64,000 nt of DNA from Caldisericota bacterium (GTDB lineage: Bacteria; Caldisericota; JANLFM01). Below, piece by piece: positions 28,938 to 39,955 of the stretch; within the stretch, counting starts at the first letter, position 1, and every line of letters begins with the position of its first letter. A program made the translations under genes and the position numbers. Location of the stretch: NCBI GenBank assembly GCA_024655965.1, contig JANLFL010000004.1, forward strand, positions 1 to 64,000. Reading direction: 5' to 3'. A model generated the notes under the pieces. That model saw only the letters and a program-made list of their open reading frames with translations, had not been told where the DNA came from and made no database searches.

Positions 28938-28966
28938 TTGTTAAAGAAGGGAATTTTCTCTATTAT
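28938..28966 (+). promoter_or_regulatory. lexA promoter with internal palindrome AGAA-N7-TTCT
   Basis: TTGTTA-N17-TATTAT; -10 ends 11 nt before ATG 28978; palindrome 28945..28959. Confidence 0.5.
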
Positions 28967-28977
28967 TGATTTGCCCG

Positions 28978-29568
28978 ATGGAAAAGTTGACCGAAATCCA
29001 GCAGCGCATACTTCAATTTTTGACCCAAAGGATTTCCCGGGGCCAGGGTGTCCCTTCAGTCCGGGAAATCTGCAACGCAGTGGGGTTAAAATCCACCTCT
29101 TCGGTCCATGCCCAGCTTTCCATGCTTGAAAAGAAGGGTTATATCCGTCGAACCCCCTTTAAGAGCAGGTCAATCGAGGTGGTGGGAGTTTCAAATTCTG
29201 TTTTTCGAGTCCCCCTGGTGGGAAAAGTTCGAGCAGGGGAGCCAAACCTCGCCCAGGAGGAATGGATCGGGTTCTTCCCCCTCCCAGAGGTCTTCAAAGG
29301 CCTGGACTGTTTTGTCCTGAATGTTAAAGGGGATTCCATGGTCGAGGCGGGAATTTTTGAGGGCGATTATGTCGTGGTTCGCCGCCAGCAGCAGGCGGAA
29401 AATGGGGACATCGTTGTGGCCTTAATAGACGACGAAGCAACCATAAAGAGGTTCAAAAAATCCCCTAAGGGAGTGATCCTCGAACCAGCCAACCCCAAAT
29501 ATTCCCCCATTGTGGCTCCGGACTGCTTGATTCTGGGAAAAGTGATCGGGCTTTTTCGAATCCTTTAG
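28978..29568 (+). CDS. lexA: LexA repressor
   Basis: KLTEIQQRILQFL, SVREICNAVGLKSTSSV, VKGDSMVEAGI; start set to ATG 28978. Confidence 0.95.
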   Translation: MEKLTEIQQRILQFLTQRISRGQGVPSVREICNAVGLKSTSSVHAQLSMLEKKGYIRRTPFKSRSIEVVGVSNSVFRVPLVGKVRAGEPNLAQEEWIGFFPLPEVFKGLDCFVLNVKGDSMVEAGIFEGDYVVVRRQQQAENGDIVVALIDDEATIKRFKKSPKGVILEPANPKYSPIVAPDCLILGKVIGLFRIL

Positions 29569-30800
29569 GGAAGAAGCCCTTTTTTTAACATTTCCTGAGC
29601 GGCATTCAAAGCACCGATAAAGGCGTGATCGAAGGTCAACCCCCCCTGAACGTAGCCAATATATGGAGGCACCACCGGAGCGTCGAAGCTTAGTTCAAGA
29701 GAAGCCCCGGAAACAAAAGTCCCTCCCGCCATGATTACTTCTTCATCGTAACCGGGCAATTTCTGGGGAAGGGGAATCGCCTGGTAATCGAGGAAACCTG
29801 CTCTCTGAATTCCCCGAGCGAAGGCCAAAAGCCTATCCTTCGTTTCCAGGAAAATTGCCTGGACAATGTCCTCCCTGGGCTCTTCCGGCTCCGGTTTCAC
29901 CTTAAACCCCAGCTCTTTAAAGAAGTAGGAAAAAAAGATCGCCCCCTTCAAAGCCTCACAAACGGTGAAGGGCGCAAAAAACAAGCCCTGAAAAAGGTTC
30001 CTCAGCTGACCCTCAGTGGCTCCCAGCTCCTTGCCCAGCCCGGGGGCAAAAAACCTCTCAAATACTCCCTTCATCGCCTGGCTGGTGCCCGCAATATACC
30101 CCCCGCCAATCGCTAAGCCTCCCCCGGGGTTTTTAATTAAGGAACCGCAAATGAGATCGGCCCCGAAGAAAGTGGGCTCTCTTTCCCTGACAAACTCCCC
30201 ATAACAGTTATCCACAATTATCAAGGAAGAGGGGAATTCACCCTTCAGCAGGGAAATCAAATCCAGGAAATCCGTTCCTGGACTTTTATTTCCCCTTCCA
30301 TAACCGATTGACCTCTGGAGGTAGAAGACCCTGGCTTGGGGAAACTTCCGGGCAAAGGAAAGGGGGTCCTCCCCCTCCTCATTGAGGAAAACCTTCACCC
30401 CGAGCCCCTCCAGGGAATGGAAAGTGGGAAGGAGGGAATCATAAGGCTTCCCAAAAAGAGAAACAAGGGAATCACCGGGTCGGAGATGGGAAAAGAGAGC
30501 CGTGGAAATGGCGTGGGTGCCGGAGACAAATTGCAGGCGAACCAGGGAATCCTGAGCGTCAAGGGCAAAAGCGAAAGCTTCTTCCAGGGCTTCTCTCCCG
30601 GAATCTCCCAAACCGTACCCCGATGACCCCTTCAGCAGGGACTCGGAAACCCCTGCTCTCTGAAAGCCCGAAAGGACTTTTTGGAAATTCGCTCTCCTTA
30701 TCTTTTCAAGAGCGGGGAAGTAAAACTGAGCTTTCTCCTCAGCATCCCTGGCGATCCTGAAAATCCGGGGATCGATATTCTCAAGAGGGAAGGAACACAC
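29565..30800 (-). CDS. Methionine gamma-lyase family / aluminium resistance protein-like PLP enzyme
   Basis: GSSGYGLGDSGREALEEAFA, VSGTHAISTALF, DNCYGEFVREREPTFFGADLICGSLIKNPGGG. Confidence 0.9.
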   Translation of the reverse strand: MCSFPLENIDPRIFRIARDAEEKAQFYFPALEKIRRANFQKVLSGFQRAGVSESLLKGSSGYGLGDSGREALEEAFAFALDAQDSLVRLQFVSGTHAISTALFSHLRPGDSLVSLFGKPYDSLLPTFHSLEGLGVKVFLNEEGEDPLSFARKFPQARVFYLQRSIGYGRGNKSPGTDFLDLISLLKGEFPSSLIIVDNCYGEFVREREPTFFGADLICGSLIKNPGGGLAIGGGYIAGTSQAMKGVFERFFAPGLGKELGATEGQLRNLFQGLFFAPFTVCEALKGAIFFSYFFKELGFKVKPEPEEPREDIVQAIFLETKDRLLAFARGIQRAGFLDYQAIPLPQKLPGYDEEVIMAGGTFVSGASLELSFDAPVVPPYIGYVQGGLTFDHAFIGALNAAQEMLKKGLLP

Positions 30801-31908
30801 TTCGCGATCTTTCCTCCAATTCCTTAAGCCTCGAGATCAGGTTCCCCAAACCGTCCCCCTTCAGGGCGGAAACAGCGATTGCCGGGTGGTTAGCTTTCAA
30901 TAGAAGATCGAGCCAGGGACGGGATTGGATCAAATCCACCTTGTTGATCACCGTTATCATTTGCTTCTCCTGAAGATTGAGATTTTCGATAATCTCCCGG
31001 GCAAGCTGGATATGTTCCTGAGCTTTGGGGTCTGATCCATCGACCACCAAAAGGAGAAGATCCGCTTCTTGAGCTTCTTCCAGAGTTGCCCGGAAGGAGG
31101 CAAAAAGGTGGTGGGGGATTTTCCTGATGAAACCCACGGTGTCGCTCACCAGGATGTTCCCTGAACCCTTTAGCAAACGAACCTTCGGGTCTAAAGTGGA
31201 GAAAAGGCGGGAGGAAATGGTTGTCTCCTGGCCAGTCAAAGAAGAGAAAAGGGTTGATTTTCCGGCATTTGTGTAACCGAGAAGACTAACAGTGAAAAAG
31301 TTTTTCCTCCTCCTGCTTCTCCGGAGGATCTCCCTTTCCTTTTTTACTTCTTTCAGTTCCTCCTGGAGTTTATGAATTCTCTGGCGCATGAGCCTGCGGT
31401 CAAGTTCAAGTTTGGTCTCCCCGGGCCCCCTGGTGCCGATTCCGCCCCCCAATCGGGACAACCACCTCCTGCCTCCTGTGAGTCGGGGCAGAAGGTACTC
31501 CAGCTGGGCCAATTCAACCTGGATCTTACCCTCCTTGGATTGAGCCCTGCGGGCGAAAAGGTCAAGGATAATCTGGCTCCGGTCCAGGACTTTAGTCTGA
31601 AGGAAATTTTCCAGGATCCGCACCTGAGAGGGAGTGAGTTCGTCATCGCAGACAACCAGGTTCGCCCGGGATTGTTTTAAAAGGCTCCTCACTTCCTCCA
31701 TTTTTCCCTTACCCAGATAATATCTGGGATCGATGGAGAGCCTTTTCTGGATTACAAAGTCCACCACTTCTCCACCTGCGGAAACAACCAGGTCTTTGAG
31801 TTCATACAGGAGGTTCCAGGTATCCTGCTCGCTTCTTTCAGGAAGTTCGCAAGAAATGAGAAGGGCCCTTTCCTTTTCTTCCCGGGTTTCCTTAAGGGTT
31901 CTGGCCAT
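30781..31908 (-). CDS. hflX: GTPase HflX
   Basis: GGIGTRGPGETKLELDRR, GYTNAGKSTLFSSLTG. Confidence 0.95.
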   Translation of the reverse strand: MARTLKETREEKERALLISCELPERSEQDTWNLLYELKDLVVSAGGEVVDFVIQKRLSIDPRYYLGKGKMEEVRSLLKQSRANLVVCDDELTPSQVRILENFLQTKVLDRSQIILDLFARRAQSKEGKIQVELAQLEYLLPRLTGGRRWLSRLGGGIGTRGPGETKLELDRRLMRQRIHKLQEELKEVKKEREILRRSRRRKNFFTVSLLGYTNAGKSTLFSSLTGQETTISSRLFSTLDPKVRLLKGSGNILVSDTVGFIRKIPHHLFASFRATLEEAQEADLLLLVVDGSDPKAQEHIQLAREIIENLNLQEKQMITVINKVDLIQSRPWLDLLLKANHPAIAVSALKGDGLGNLISRLKELEERSRSVFLPS

Positions 31909-31916
31909 TAATTCTT

Positions 31917-33113
31917 TTAATCAGAAGTGAGTACTTCAAGGGCTTTATCGAAAACGGGATCTTTCCCCTGCTCGATATCCGAAGGAGAAGGAACGACTTC
32001 GATATCCGGGGTGATGCCAATTTTGTGAATCGACCTCCCCGAGGGAGTGAGGTACCTGGAGGTGGTAAGGATAACGGCGTTCCCCTGAGATAAAGGGGAG
32101 ACCGTCTGGACAATTCCCTTTCCGAAGGTTGTCTGCCCGATCAGGGTCGCAAGTTTGTGATCCTGAAGTGCGCCTGCCAGGATCTCCGAGGCGCTGGCCG
32201 TCCCCCCATCGACAAGGACCACTATCTTTTCGAACGAATATTTGGGAAGGAAGGGGTCGGACCGGGAATATTTCTGCTTCCCATCCCTGTCCTCAATGAT
32301 TACCACAGTTTGGGCAGCGGGGACGAGGTAACTGGCCACATCTATAACGGAGGAAAGGAGTCCCCCAGGGTTTTGCCGCAAATCCAGAATCAATCGAGTC
32401 ACTCCATGGCGAGTGAGCTGTTCCAGGGCGTCCCCGAAGTCCATGGCAGTCTGTTCCTTGAACCCCAGAAGTTGGATGTAGCCAATCTGATCCTTTACCA
32501 CCCTGAAGGAGACAGTCTGGATGGTGATCAATTCCCGGGTGAGGGTGAATTCCAGGAGTTCCCCGTTTCTTTCAAGGAGCAATTTCACTTGACTGCCCGG
32601 TTCACCCCTCACCTTTGAAGCAATCTCGGAGACGGAAAGGCCCTCCACGTAGGAGTCATCGACTTTGAGGAAATGGTCCCCGGAGCGAATCCCAGCCCTT
32701 TCAGCAGGGGATCCGGGAAAGACGGAGATCACGGTGGGTTTGGAATCTTTTGCCCCGATCTCCATCCCCACTCCTCCATAGGTACCGGAAATTTCCGAGC
32801 TCCACTCCTTGTAGGACTCCGAATCCAGGAATTGGCTGTAAGGATCTCCCAGGGAATTGACCAGCCCTTTAAGGATCCCCTTCATCATCTGGGATGGGGA
32901 AATATCCTTTTCTAAATATTCTTGCTGGACGGTATTCAGGGTCTCGGAGAAAAGCCTCCAATCATCCTGGGTAAATGGACCATTGGAGGGGGGCGAAAAG
33001 GCCGCTTTTAACCCTGGAGAAAAGATGAATCCTAAATAAAAACAAGCAACTGCCAGGGCAAAAGCGGCAATAATTGTCCTGATTTTCAAGTCTTTGTTCT
33101 TCATGGTAACCAT
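31917..33113 (-). CDS. S41 family C-terminal processing peptidase
   Basis: PDZ domain; LRQNPGGLLSSVIDVA, VDGGTASASEILAGALQDHK. Confidence 0.95.
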   Translation of the reverse strand: MVTMKNKDLKIRTIIAAFALAVACFYLGFIFSPGLKAAFSPPSNGPFTQDDWRLFSETLNTVQQEYLEKDISPSQMMKGILKGLVNSLGDPYSQFLDSESYKEWSSEISGTYGGVGMEIGAKDSKPTVISVFPGSPAERAGIRSGDHFLKVDDSYVEGLSVSEIASKVRGEPGSQVKLLLERNGELLEFTLTRELITIQTVSFRVVKDQIGYIQLLGFKEQTAMDFGDALEQLTRHGVTRLILDLRQNPGGLLSSVIDVASYLVPAAQTVVIIEDRDGKQKYSRSDPFLPKYSFEKIVVLVDGGTASASEILAGALQDHKLATLIGQTTFGKGIVQTVSPLSQGNAVILTTSRYLTPSGRSIHKIGITPDIEVVPSPSDIEQGKDPVFDKALEVLTSD

Positions 33114-34264
33114 TCTAAAGGATCGACGAATTCCCCTCCAATGCGTACTTCAAAGTGGAGGTGGGGCCCGGTGGTTAAACCGGTCAGGCCGACCCATCCG
33201 ATGACCTGCCCTTGGTAAACGGTCTCCCCTGGCCCAACCGCAAATCCGGAAAGGTGGGCGTATACAGTGGAGACACCATTGGCGTGGGCGATTAAGATCA
33301 TGTTTCCGTAAGTCCCCCGGTATTCGGCGGCGACAACAATCCCATCAGCGGCAGCGGCGACCGGGGTTCCATAGGCTGCCCCGATATCAATCCCCCTGTG
33401 AAAGTCCCCCCATGACCTGTAACCGAAATAGGAGGTGATGTTTCCTTGAACAGGCCAGATTAACCCCGCTTCCGAGGGCTCCCCAGTGTAAACAAAGGTC
33501 GTCGTGGAAAGGAGGTATTCGATGTAGGCCTGGTCCTCTTCGATGGCCTGGATCAGCTCCGATTCCTCTCCTTCAAGCTGGCTCTGCTCAAGGGCAAGGG
33601 AAACTAAATCTGATTTTTTGCTCAAGTACTCTTCCTCCAGGGTCTTTTGCTCCTCCTCGGCTTTCTGTTTCAGGTAAGCGTATTGTTCCTGCTGTCTGAG
33701 GAGGAGCGCTTTCTGTTCCTCAAGTTGTTGCTTATCCAGATTCAGTTGGGCAATTAGTTGCTTGGTTTGCTCCAGCAGTGCCTGGTCCTCCCTAAAAACC
33801 CTCTGGAAGTAAGCGATGCGATTGCGGAATTGTTGAAAGTCCTCGGAGGAAAAAATGATTTCCAGATACCTTCCCCGGTTAAGCCGGTAAAGGGCCACAA
33901 GCCTTTGCATGATGAGATCCTGCCTTTCTTTCAAGGCTTTCTCGATCACCTTTACTTCTGCGTCCTTCTTGGCAATTGACTGGGAAGCCTGCTCGATGGT
34001 TTCGGACACCTGGGAAAGCTTGGTCTGGTAGAAAGTGTATTCTGCCTCAAGGTCATACATCTGGCTGTTAATTTCGTCCAGTTCGTTCAAAATATTGCTT
34101 TGGTGGGTTTGAACCTCCTGCATTCTCTGCCTGACCTCCTCAAGCCGGGCTTTGTACTCCTCAAGTTCCGACATGATGTCATCGATGTCATTCCCCTTTA
34201 CCGGGTTGAAGGAAAGGAGAAAAACCTGAAGGAACACGAGGAAAAGGAGGAGCAGGCGCTTCAT
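33101..34264 (-). CDS. M23 peptidase with coiled coil (EnvC-like)
   Basis: Signal peptide from M at 34264; HRGIDIGAAYGTPV, VYAHLSGF, GPHLHFEVR. Confidence 0.92.
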   Translation of the reverse strand: MKRLLLLFLVFLQVFLLSFNPVKGNDIDDIMSELEEYKARLEEVRQRMQEVQTHQSNILNELDEINSQMYDLEAEYTFYQTKLSQVSETIEQASQSIAKKDAEVKVIEKALKERQDLIMQRLVALYRLNRGRYLEIIFSSEDFQQFRNRIAYFQRVFREDQALLEQTKQLIAQLNLDKQQLEEQKALLLRQQEQYAYLKQKAEEEQKTLEEEYLSKKSDLVSLALEQSQLEGEESELIQAIEEDQAYIEYLLSTTTFVYTGEPSEAGLIWPVQGNITSYFGYRSWGDFHRGIDIGAAYGTPVAAAADGIVVAAEYRGTYGNMILIAHANGVSTVYAHLSGFAVGPGETVYQGQVIGWVGLTGLTTGPHLHFEVRIGGEFVDPLEWLP

Positions 34265-35187
34265 TCTTTTAAGAACCTCCGGATGCTGGTATTGGCCGCC
34301 ATTGCCCCCAGAAGGGACCCGAGGAAAAGGAGAGCAACCATAACCCAAAGCAGGAATTGCTGATCAGGGGCGATGTGGGCAAGAAAAGAGAGCCTGCTCA
34401 AACTGGCAACGAGGACCGACTGCATGGGGATCAAGACCAGGCAAGCGATAATCCCTCCAGCAAGCCCGTAGAAAATTCCCTCAGTGACAAAGGGATACCT
34501 GATGTAATTGTTGGTCGCCCCGACCAATTTCATCACCTCTATCTCCGTTTTCCTGGCGTAAACGGTCATCCGGATAGAGGAGGAAAAGAGAAACCAGGTG
34601 GAAAAAACGAAGAGAAGGGATACCACTATCCCCAAAAGGCGAAAATAGTTGGCGAAAGAAATCAGTTTGGAAACTGTCTCTAAGTCATACTGAACGTCAT
34701 CAACCTGAGGTAGATTGCGTAACTGGGAAACCACGCTCAGGGTTTGGGACGGGTTCTTGGGCTTAATTTCCAGGGAAGCAGGGAGGGGATTTGCGGGAAG
34801 AGTGGCTAAGACATCCTCAAATCCGGAAAGGTCCGCCTTCAGAGTTTGCATTGCCTCTTCGGAGGATACATATTTCACCACTTCAACCTCTGGCCAGGTG
34901 ATAATGCGTGATTGAAGCCAGGAAGCCTCGGAGGGGGTGACCGTGGATTTCAAGTAGGCGGAAATGCCCACCCTTTCCTCGAAACTGTTCACCAGGTTAT
35001 TCAGGGAGCCATCGAGAAGGAGGAAAAGCCCGAAAATCAAAAGGGAAATACCGGAGACCACGATACAGGCAAGGGAAAAAGCCCCGTTCCTTCTGATGTT
35101 CAACCAGGCTTCCAGAAGGGCCTTTTTGGTTAACCGAAAGGAAATCCCCTCAAAACGGGGGCGGCGGAGCCTGATCATCTTCTCCAT
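34261..35187 (-). CDS. ftsX: Cell division protein FtsX
   Basis: Permease topology; downstream of ftsE; KKALLEAWLNIRRNGAFSLA. Confidence 0.93.
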   Translation of the reverse strand: MEKMIRLRRPRFEGISFRLTKKALLEAWLNIRRNGAFSLACIVVSGISLLIFGLFLLLDGSLNNLVNSFEERVGISAYLKSTVTPSEASWLQSRIITWPEVEVVKYVSSEEAMQTLKADLSGFEDVLATLPANPLPASLEIKPKNPSQTLSVVSQLRNLPQVDDVQYDLETVSKLISFANYFRLLGIVVSLLFVFSTWFLFSSSIRMTVYARKTEIEVMKLVGATNNYIRYPFVTEGIFYGLAGGIIACLVLIPMQSVLVASLSRLSFLAHIAPDQQFLLWVMVALLFLGSLLGAMAANTSIRRFLKE

Positions 35188-35878
35188 TTATCTCTCCAAC
35201 CTTTCTTCCCTGATCAAGCATGATGGTGTGGCACTTGAACTTCTTGACGATCTCCTCGTTGTGGGTGGCCATCAGAATCGTGGTCCCGCTTTCATTAATC
35301 CTTTTTAATAGAAGCATCAGATCCCAGGAGGTAGTCCAGTCGAGGTTTCCGGTGGGTTCATCGGCAAGGAATAAAGGAGGATTATTCGCCAGGGCTCGGG
35401 CAATGCTCACTCTTTGCTGTTCCCCGCCGGAAAGTTCTTCCGGGAAACAGTTCACCTTATCCTCCAACCCGACAAGTTCCAGGACATAGCGCATCCTCTT
35501 CCTTGCCTCCTTGTCGGAAACACCGATGACCTCAAGGCTGAAAATTACATTCTCACCCACTGTCCTCCTGGGCAAAAGCTTATAGTCTTGAAAAACCGTG
35601 CCGATGCTTCTCCTCAGGTAAGGAATCTGGCTCGGTTTCAATCGGGAAAGGTCATGACCATCAACCACCACCCGCCCCTGAGTGGGGGCTGTCGCCCGGT
35701 AAAGGAGCTTTAGGAGGGTCGACTTCCCGGCTCCCGAGGGGCCCATGACGAAAGCCATCTCCCCTTTTTCGATGGTCAGGGTGATGTTCTCGAGGGCAAT
35801 GATTTTGGGGGGATAAATTTTGGTTACGTTTTGTAATTCGATTATGGGGATTCCGGATTTGGGCAAATCACTCACCAA
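35150..35878 (-). CDS. ftsE: Cell division ATP-binding protein FtsE
   Basis: GPSGAGKSTLLKLLYR, LSGGEQQRVSIARAL, LADEPTGNLD. Confidence 0.95.
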   Translation of the reverse strand: MVSDLPKSGIPIIELQNVTKIYPPKIIALENITLTIEKGEMAFVMGPSGAGKSTLLKLLYRATAPTQGRVVVDGHDLSRLKPSQIPYLRRSIGTVFQDYKLLPRRTVGENVIFSLEVIGVSDKEARKRMRYVLELVGLEDKVNCFPEELSGGEQQRVSIARALANNPPLFLADEPTGNLDWTTSWDLMLLLKRINESGTTILMATHNEEIVKKFKCHTIMLDQGRKVGEINGEDDQAPPPPF

Positions 35879-36305
35879 GCAACTGGTATTTTCCCCAAAC
35901 CATCAAAACAACATCGGTTTGAGCAAAAAGCCCTCTGCCATCGGAACGGGGAATAACCAGATGATGGTTCAGGGGGACTGGTTCCATGTGCTTGATATCA
36001 ACTCCCCCGGTGAGGTCCGCAATCCCACCCTTGGTCGTGGCAGGATCAGCCAGGCAATAAGTGGAGCCCACGCGGACGACGAACTCCGTCCCAGCTTCTC
36101 CAATAATTGACTGTCCCGCTTTTAATTCCAGAACCGTAGGAATCAAAAACTGATCGATATAACTTTTGGTGATCAGCGGGTCCTCCCTTGAGCCAGGAGT
36201 ATCGCTCTGAGCGGTCGCCTGCCCGAAAAAAACAAGGATACCAATAGAGAAGACCGCTATTATTAACAGGGCAATGCCCTTTTTTGTCATCTCAACCCTC
36301 CGCAC
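35868..36305 (-). CDS. Secreted protein of unknown function
   Basis: Signal peptide; PLITKSYIDQF, GEAGTEFVVRVG, VPLNHHLVIPRSDGRGL. Confidence 0.7.
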   Translation of the reverse strand: MRRVEMTKKGIALLIIAVFSIGILVFFGQATAQSDTPGSREDPLITKSYIDQFLIPTVLELKAGQSIIGEAGTEFVVRVGSTYCLADPATTKGGIADLTGGVDIKHMEPVPLNHHLVIPRSDGRGLFAQTDVVLMVWGKYQLLGE

Positions 36306-36317
36306 TGAAGAATTATA

Positions 36318-37433
36318 TCAACTGCCCCTCAGCCGTCGCAAGTTTTCCCAGATCAGGTCGTCGATATCTCCTTCTAAGACTCGATTCACGTCCCCAATGG
36401 TGTATTCCGTTCGATGATCCTTAACCATGGTGTAAGGATGAAGGACATAAGACCTGATTTGGTTGCCCCAGGCGGCGGTCTGATATTCGCCCCTGATCTG
36501 AGAGATCTTTTCTTTCTCCTCCTCCTCTCTTTTTTGGTGGAGGCGGGAAAGAAGGATTTTCATGGCAGTGTTCTTATTCTGGAGCTGGGACCTTTCGTTT
36601 TGACACTGGACGACGATCCCCGTAGGAATGTGGGTGATTCGGATGGCGGAATCGGTTTTCTGAACGTGCTGCCCTCCATGCCCGGAAGCTCGAAAGGTTT
36701 CGATCCTTAAATCCTCCGGGTCAATTTTTACCTCTTCGCTTTGGATTTGAGGAATCACATCAACCAGGGCAAAGGAGGTATGACGCCTCCGGTTGGCATC
36801 GAAAGGGGAAATCCTCACTAACCTGTGAACTCCCTTTTCGTTTTTCAAAAGGCCGTAAGCCCTTTTTCCGTTGACCAGGACGGTTGCGGACTTAATCCCG
36901 GCTTCCTCTCCTGGAGAAACATCGACAACATCCGCTTTAAAGCCCTTCTTATCCGCCCATCTCAGGTACATGCGAAGGAGCATCTCTGCCCAATCCTGGG
37001 CATCAGTCCCTCCGGCTCCCGCGTGAACGGAAAGAATGGCATCCGATTGGTCGTATGGTCCATCTAGGAAAAGGTACTGTTCCATCTCATGGGCAAGTTT
37101 TCCCCAGAAGAGGAGTTTTTCCTGAAGCTCCGGAAAGAGGGCGGGAAAGTCCTCTTCCTCGATCAGGTGAAGCCAGGTTTGGGCTTCGAGGATCTCCTTT
37201 TCAAGGGTTTCCGCTTGATTAATCTGGTCCTCAAGGTCGCTCATTTGCCGGAAAATTTCCTTGGATTCCTCGGTTTTGTAGAAATCTGGTTGAGACCTCA
37301 TCTTCTCCAGGGAATTGCGCCTTTTTTTAAGTTCCTGGAGGTCGAAGGCGGAAAAAAGCTCCCTCAAGCGCCTCAGGTTTTCCTCGATGTCCCTTTTTAA
37401 ATCGGAAACCTCTATTGATTTTTCCCGTGACAT
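36318..37433 (-). CDS. prfB: Peptide chain release factor 2
   Basis: [13 protein letters not shown], single uninterrupted frame. Confidence 0.95.
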   Translation of the reverse strand: MSREKSIEVSDLKRDIEENLRRLRELFSAFDLQELKKRRNSLEKMRSQPDFYKTEESKEIFRQMSDLEDQINQAETLEKEILEAQTWLHLIEEEDFPALFPELQEKLLFWGKLAHEMEQYLFLDGPYDQSDAILSVHAGAGGTDAQDWAEMLLRMYLRWADKKGFKADVVDVSPGEEAGIKSATVLVNGKRAYGLLKNEKGVHRLVRISPFDANRRRHTSFALVDVIPQIQSEEVKIDPEDLRIETFRASGHGGQHVQKTDSAIRITHIPTGIVVQCQNERSQLQNKNTAMKILLSRLHQKREEEEKEKISQIRGEYQTAAWGNQIRSYVLHPYTMVKDHRTEYTIGDVNRVLEGDIDDLIWENLRRLRGS

Positions 37434-39955
37434 TTTTTGAATTTCAAGCCACTTCCGCAGGGGCAGGGATCGTTCCTCCCTACTCCCTTAAAGCTTTGGG
37501 GGGAAACCCTATCCTGGGAAGCGGGGCTCCCCACAAGTGAAGGCCGGGGGGGATTTCTTTGACCCTGGGAGCGGACCGGAGCCACTTTCTCCCGTGAAGG
37601 AGGTTCAGGAGCCCCTTGGGGTTTCAGTTGGACTCGGAAGAGAAATTTTAAGGTGTCCTCCTTAATCCTTCTAAGCATGTCTTGAAACATCTCATAAGCT
37701 TCAAACTGGTATTCCAGAAGAGGCGATTTTTGACCGTAAGCCCGGAGCCCGATTCCCTCCTTCAGAAAATCGAGGGAGTAAAGCTGGTCCTTCCACTTCA
37801 TGTCGATTGTTCTGAGCAGGACGAACCTCTCCACCTGGCGCATTAATTCGGGAGAAATCTCCTCTTCCTTTTTTAGGTAAGCCCGAAGGGCAACCTCCTT
37901 TCCCCATTCAATCAGGGCTGTCCGCGAAAGCTCTTCCTCGGGAGGAGTAAGGGGACTGGCAACCAGTTGCTCAACCGCTTTGAGGAAACCTTCTGAATCC
38001 CACTGATCTCGAGAACCATGGGGGTTCATGTAAAGGTCAGCCAATTCATCGATGTGGGAGTTCAACATCTCAAGAATGTGCTCTTTCAGGTTCTCCTCCT
38101 CCATGACCTTCTTTCTTTCCGCATAGATCACTTCCCTCTGCTTGTTCAACACGTTGTCGAACTCCAGGAGTTGCTTTCGGATTTCGAAGTTGTGAGCCTC
38201 CACCTTTTTCTGGGCATTTTCAATTGCCCGGGTTAGAAGGGAATGCTCGATGGGGGTATCCTCGGGAAATTTCAACCGTTCCATGAAGTTGGAGATTGAG
38301 GAACCTCCAAATATCCGGAGCAGCTCGTCCTCCAGAGAGAGATAAAACCGGCTGGAACCAGGATCCCCCTGACGCCCAGCCCTTCCTCGAAGCTGGTTAT
38401 CGATCCTCCTCGATTCGTGCCTCTCGGTGCCAATGATATGCAGTCCGCCCATCGCCGCGACTCCTTCGCCGAGGACGATGTCCACACCCCTTCCGGCCAT
38501 ATTGGTGGCGATGGTGACGGCCCCTGGTTGCCCAGCTCTGGCGATGATCTCCGCTTCTTTCTCGTGGTACTTGGCATTCAAGACCTGGTGAGGGATCCCC
38601 TCGTGGGAGAGCATTCGGCTCAAGATCTCGGACTTCTCGATGGAACGGGTACCTACTAAAACCGGCCTTTTCCGCTGGTAGAGTTCCTTGATCTCGTTCA
38701 CAATCGCCCGAAATTTTGCCTTTTCCGTTTTATAGATCACATCGGAGAAGTCTTCCCTGATCATCGGTTTATTCGTGGGAATGACCACAACCGGAAGGTT
38801 ATAAATTGCCCGGAATTCCTCCTCCTCTGTGGCTGCGGTTCCCGTCATCCCTGCAATTTTTCGATACATGCGGAAGTAATTCTGAAAGGTGATGGTTGCC
38901 AGAGTCTGATTTTCCTGGCGCACCCTGAGGCCCTCCTTCGCTTCAATTGCCTGATGCAGGCCATCAGAATAACGCCTCCCGAACATCAGCCTGCCCGTGA
39001 ACTCGTCGACGATCACGACCTCCCCATCCTTCACGATGTAGTCCACATCCCTTTTGAACAACCTCATTGCTTTCAATGCTGCGTTTATGTGCCTGAGGTA
39101 TTCAACGTTCTCGCTGGCATACAGGTTATTCAACCCAAGGTAGCGCTCCACCTTCTTTGCCCCCTGGGGGGTTAAAGAAACGGTCTTAGCTTTTTCGTCC
39201 GTCTCAAAATCCTCCCCCTCAATCAGCCTCTTCGCAGCTTGGGCAGCCCGATAGTAAAGGTCGGTTGATTCCTCAGCTGGCCCAGAAATAATCAAAGGGG
39301 TCCTTGCTTCGTCGATTAAGATTGAGTCAACTTCGTCGATTATTGCGTAGTTCAATTCTCTTTGAACCGTATGCTCGATATCGATGGCCATATTATCCCT
39401 CAGGTAATCGAAGCCGAATTCGTTGTTCGTCCCGTAAGTGATATCCGAAGCATAGGCTTCCTTCCTCTGAGAAATGGAGGAATCGTGAAGGATCAACCCC
39501 ACTTTAAGGCCCAGGGCCTCGTACAGGGGTCCCATCCAATTCCGGTCCCTTTTTGCAAGGTAATCGTTGACCGTAACAATGTGAACCCCCTTTCCCTCAA
39601 GGGCATTCAAGTACGCAGCTAAGGTAGCGACGAGGGTTTTTCCTTCACCGGTTTTCATTTCCGCAATTTTTCCCTCGTGGAGGACGATTCCGCCGATGAG
39701 TTGAACGTCGAAATGCCTCAGCCCAATGGTCTTTGGGGAAATTTCCCTGACAAGGGCGAAGGCCTCAGGAAGGATATCTTCAAGGGTTTCCCCGGAAGAA
39801 AGCCGCTTCTTAAACTGCTCGGTATAGGGTGGAGCCTCTTCCGGGGTGAGGTCCCGGAATTTAGGTTCAAGTTGATTTATCCTTTGAACAACCTGCCAAT
39901 ATCGATTGAGCTCCCTTTCGTTTGAGGAGAGCAGGTTTTTGAGGATTTTAATCAT
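37412..39955 (-). CDS. secA: Preprotein translocase SecA
   Basis: [21 protein letters not shown]-terminal [14 protein letters not shown]. Confidence 0.98.
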   Translation of the reverse strand: MIKILKNLLSSNERELNRYWQVVQRINQLEPKFRDLTPEEAPPYTEQFKKRLSSGETLEDILPEAFALVREISPKTIGLRHFDVQLIGGIVLHEGKIAEMKTGEGKTLVATLAAYLNALEGKGVHIVTVNDYLAKRDRNWMGPLYEALGLKVGLILHDSSISQRKEAYASDITYGTNNEFGFDYLRDNMAIDIEHTVQRELNYAIIDEVDSILIDEARTPLIISGPAEESTDLYYRAAQAAKRLIEGEDFETDEKAKTVSLTPQGAKKVERYLGLNNLYASENVEYLRHINAALKAMRLFKRDVDYIVKDGEVVIVDEFTGRLMFGRRYSDGLHQAIEAKEGLRVRQENQTLATITFQNYFRMYRKIAGMTGTAATEEEEFRAIYNLPVVVIPTNKPMIREDFSDVIYKTEKAKFRAIVNEIKELYQRKRPVLVGTRSIEKSEILSRMLSHEGIPHQVLNAKYHEKEAEIIARAGQPGAVTIATNMAGRGVDIVLGEGVAAMGGLHIIGTERHESRRIDNQLRGRAGRQGDPGSSRFYLSLEDELLRIFGGSSISNFMERLKFPEDTPIEHSLLTRAIENAQKKVEAHNFEIRKQLLEFDNVLNKQREVIYAERKKVMEEENLKEHILEMLNSHIDELADLYMNPHGSRDQWDSEGFLKAVEQLVASPLTPPEEELSRTALIEWGKEVALRAYLKKEEEISPELMRQVERFVLLRTIDMKWKDQLYSLDFLKEGIGLRAYGQKSPLLEYQFEAYEMFQDMLRRIKEDTLKFLFRVQLKPQGAPEPPSREKVAPVRSQGQRNPPRPSLVGSPASQDRVSPQSFKGVGRNDPCPCGSGLKFKKCHGKNQ

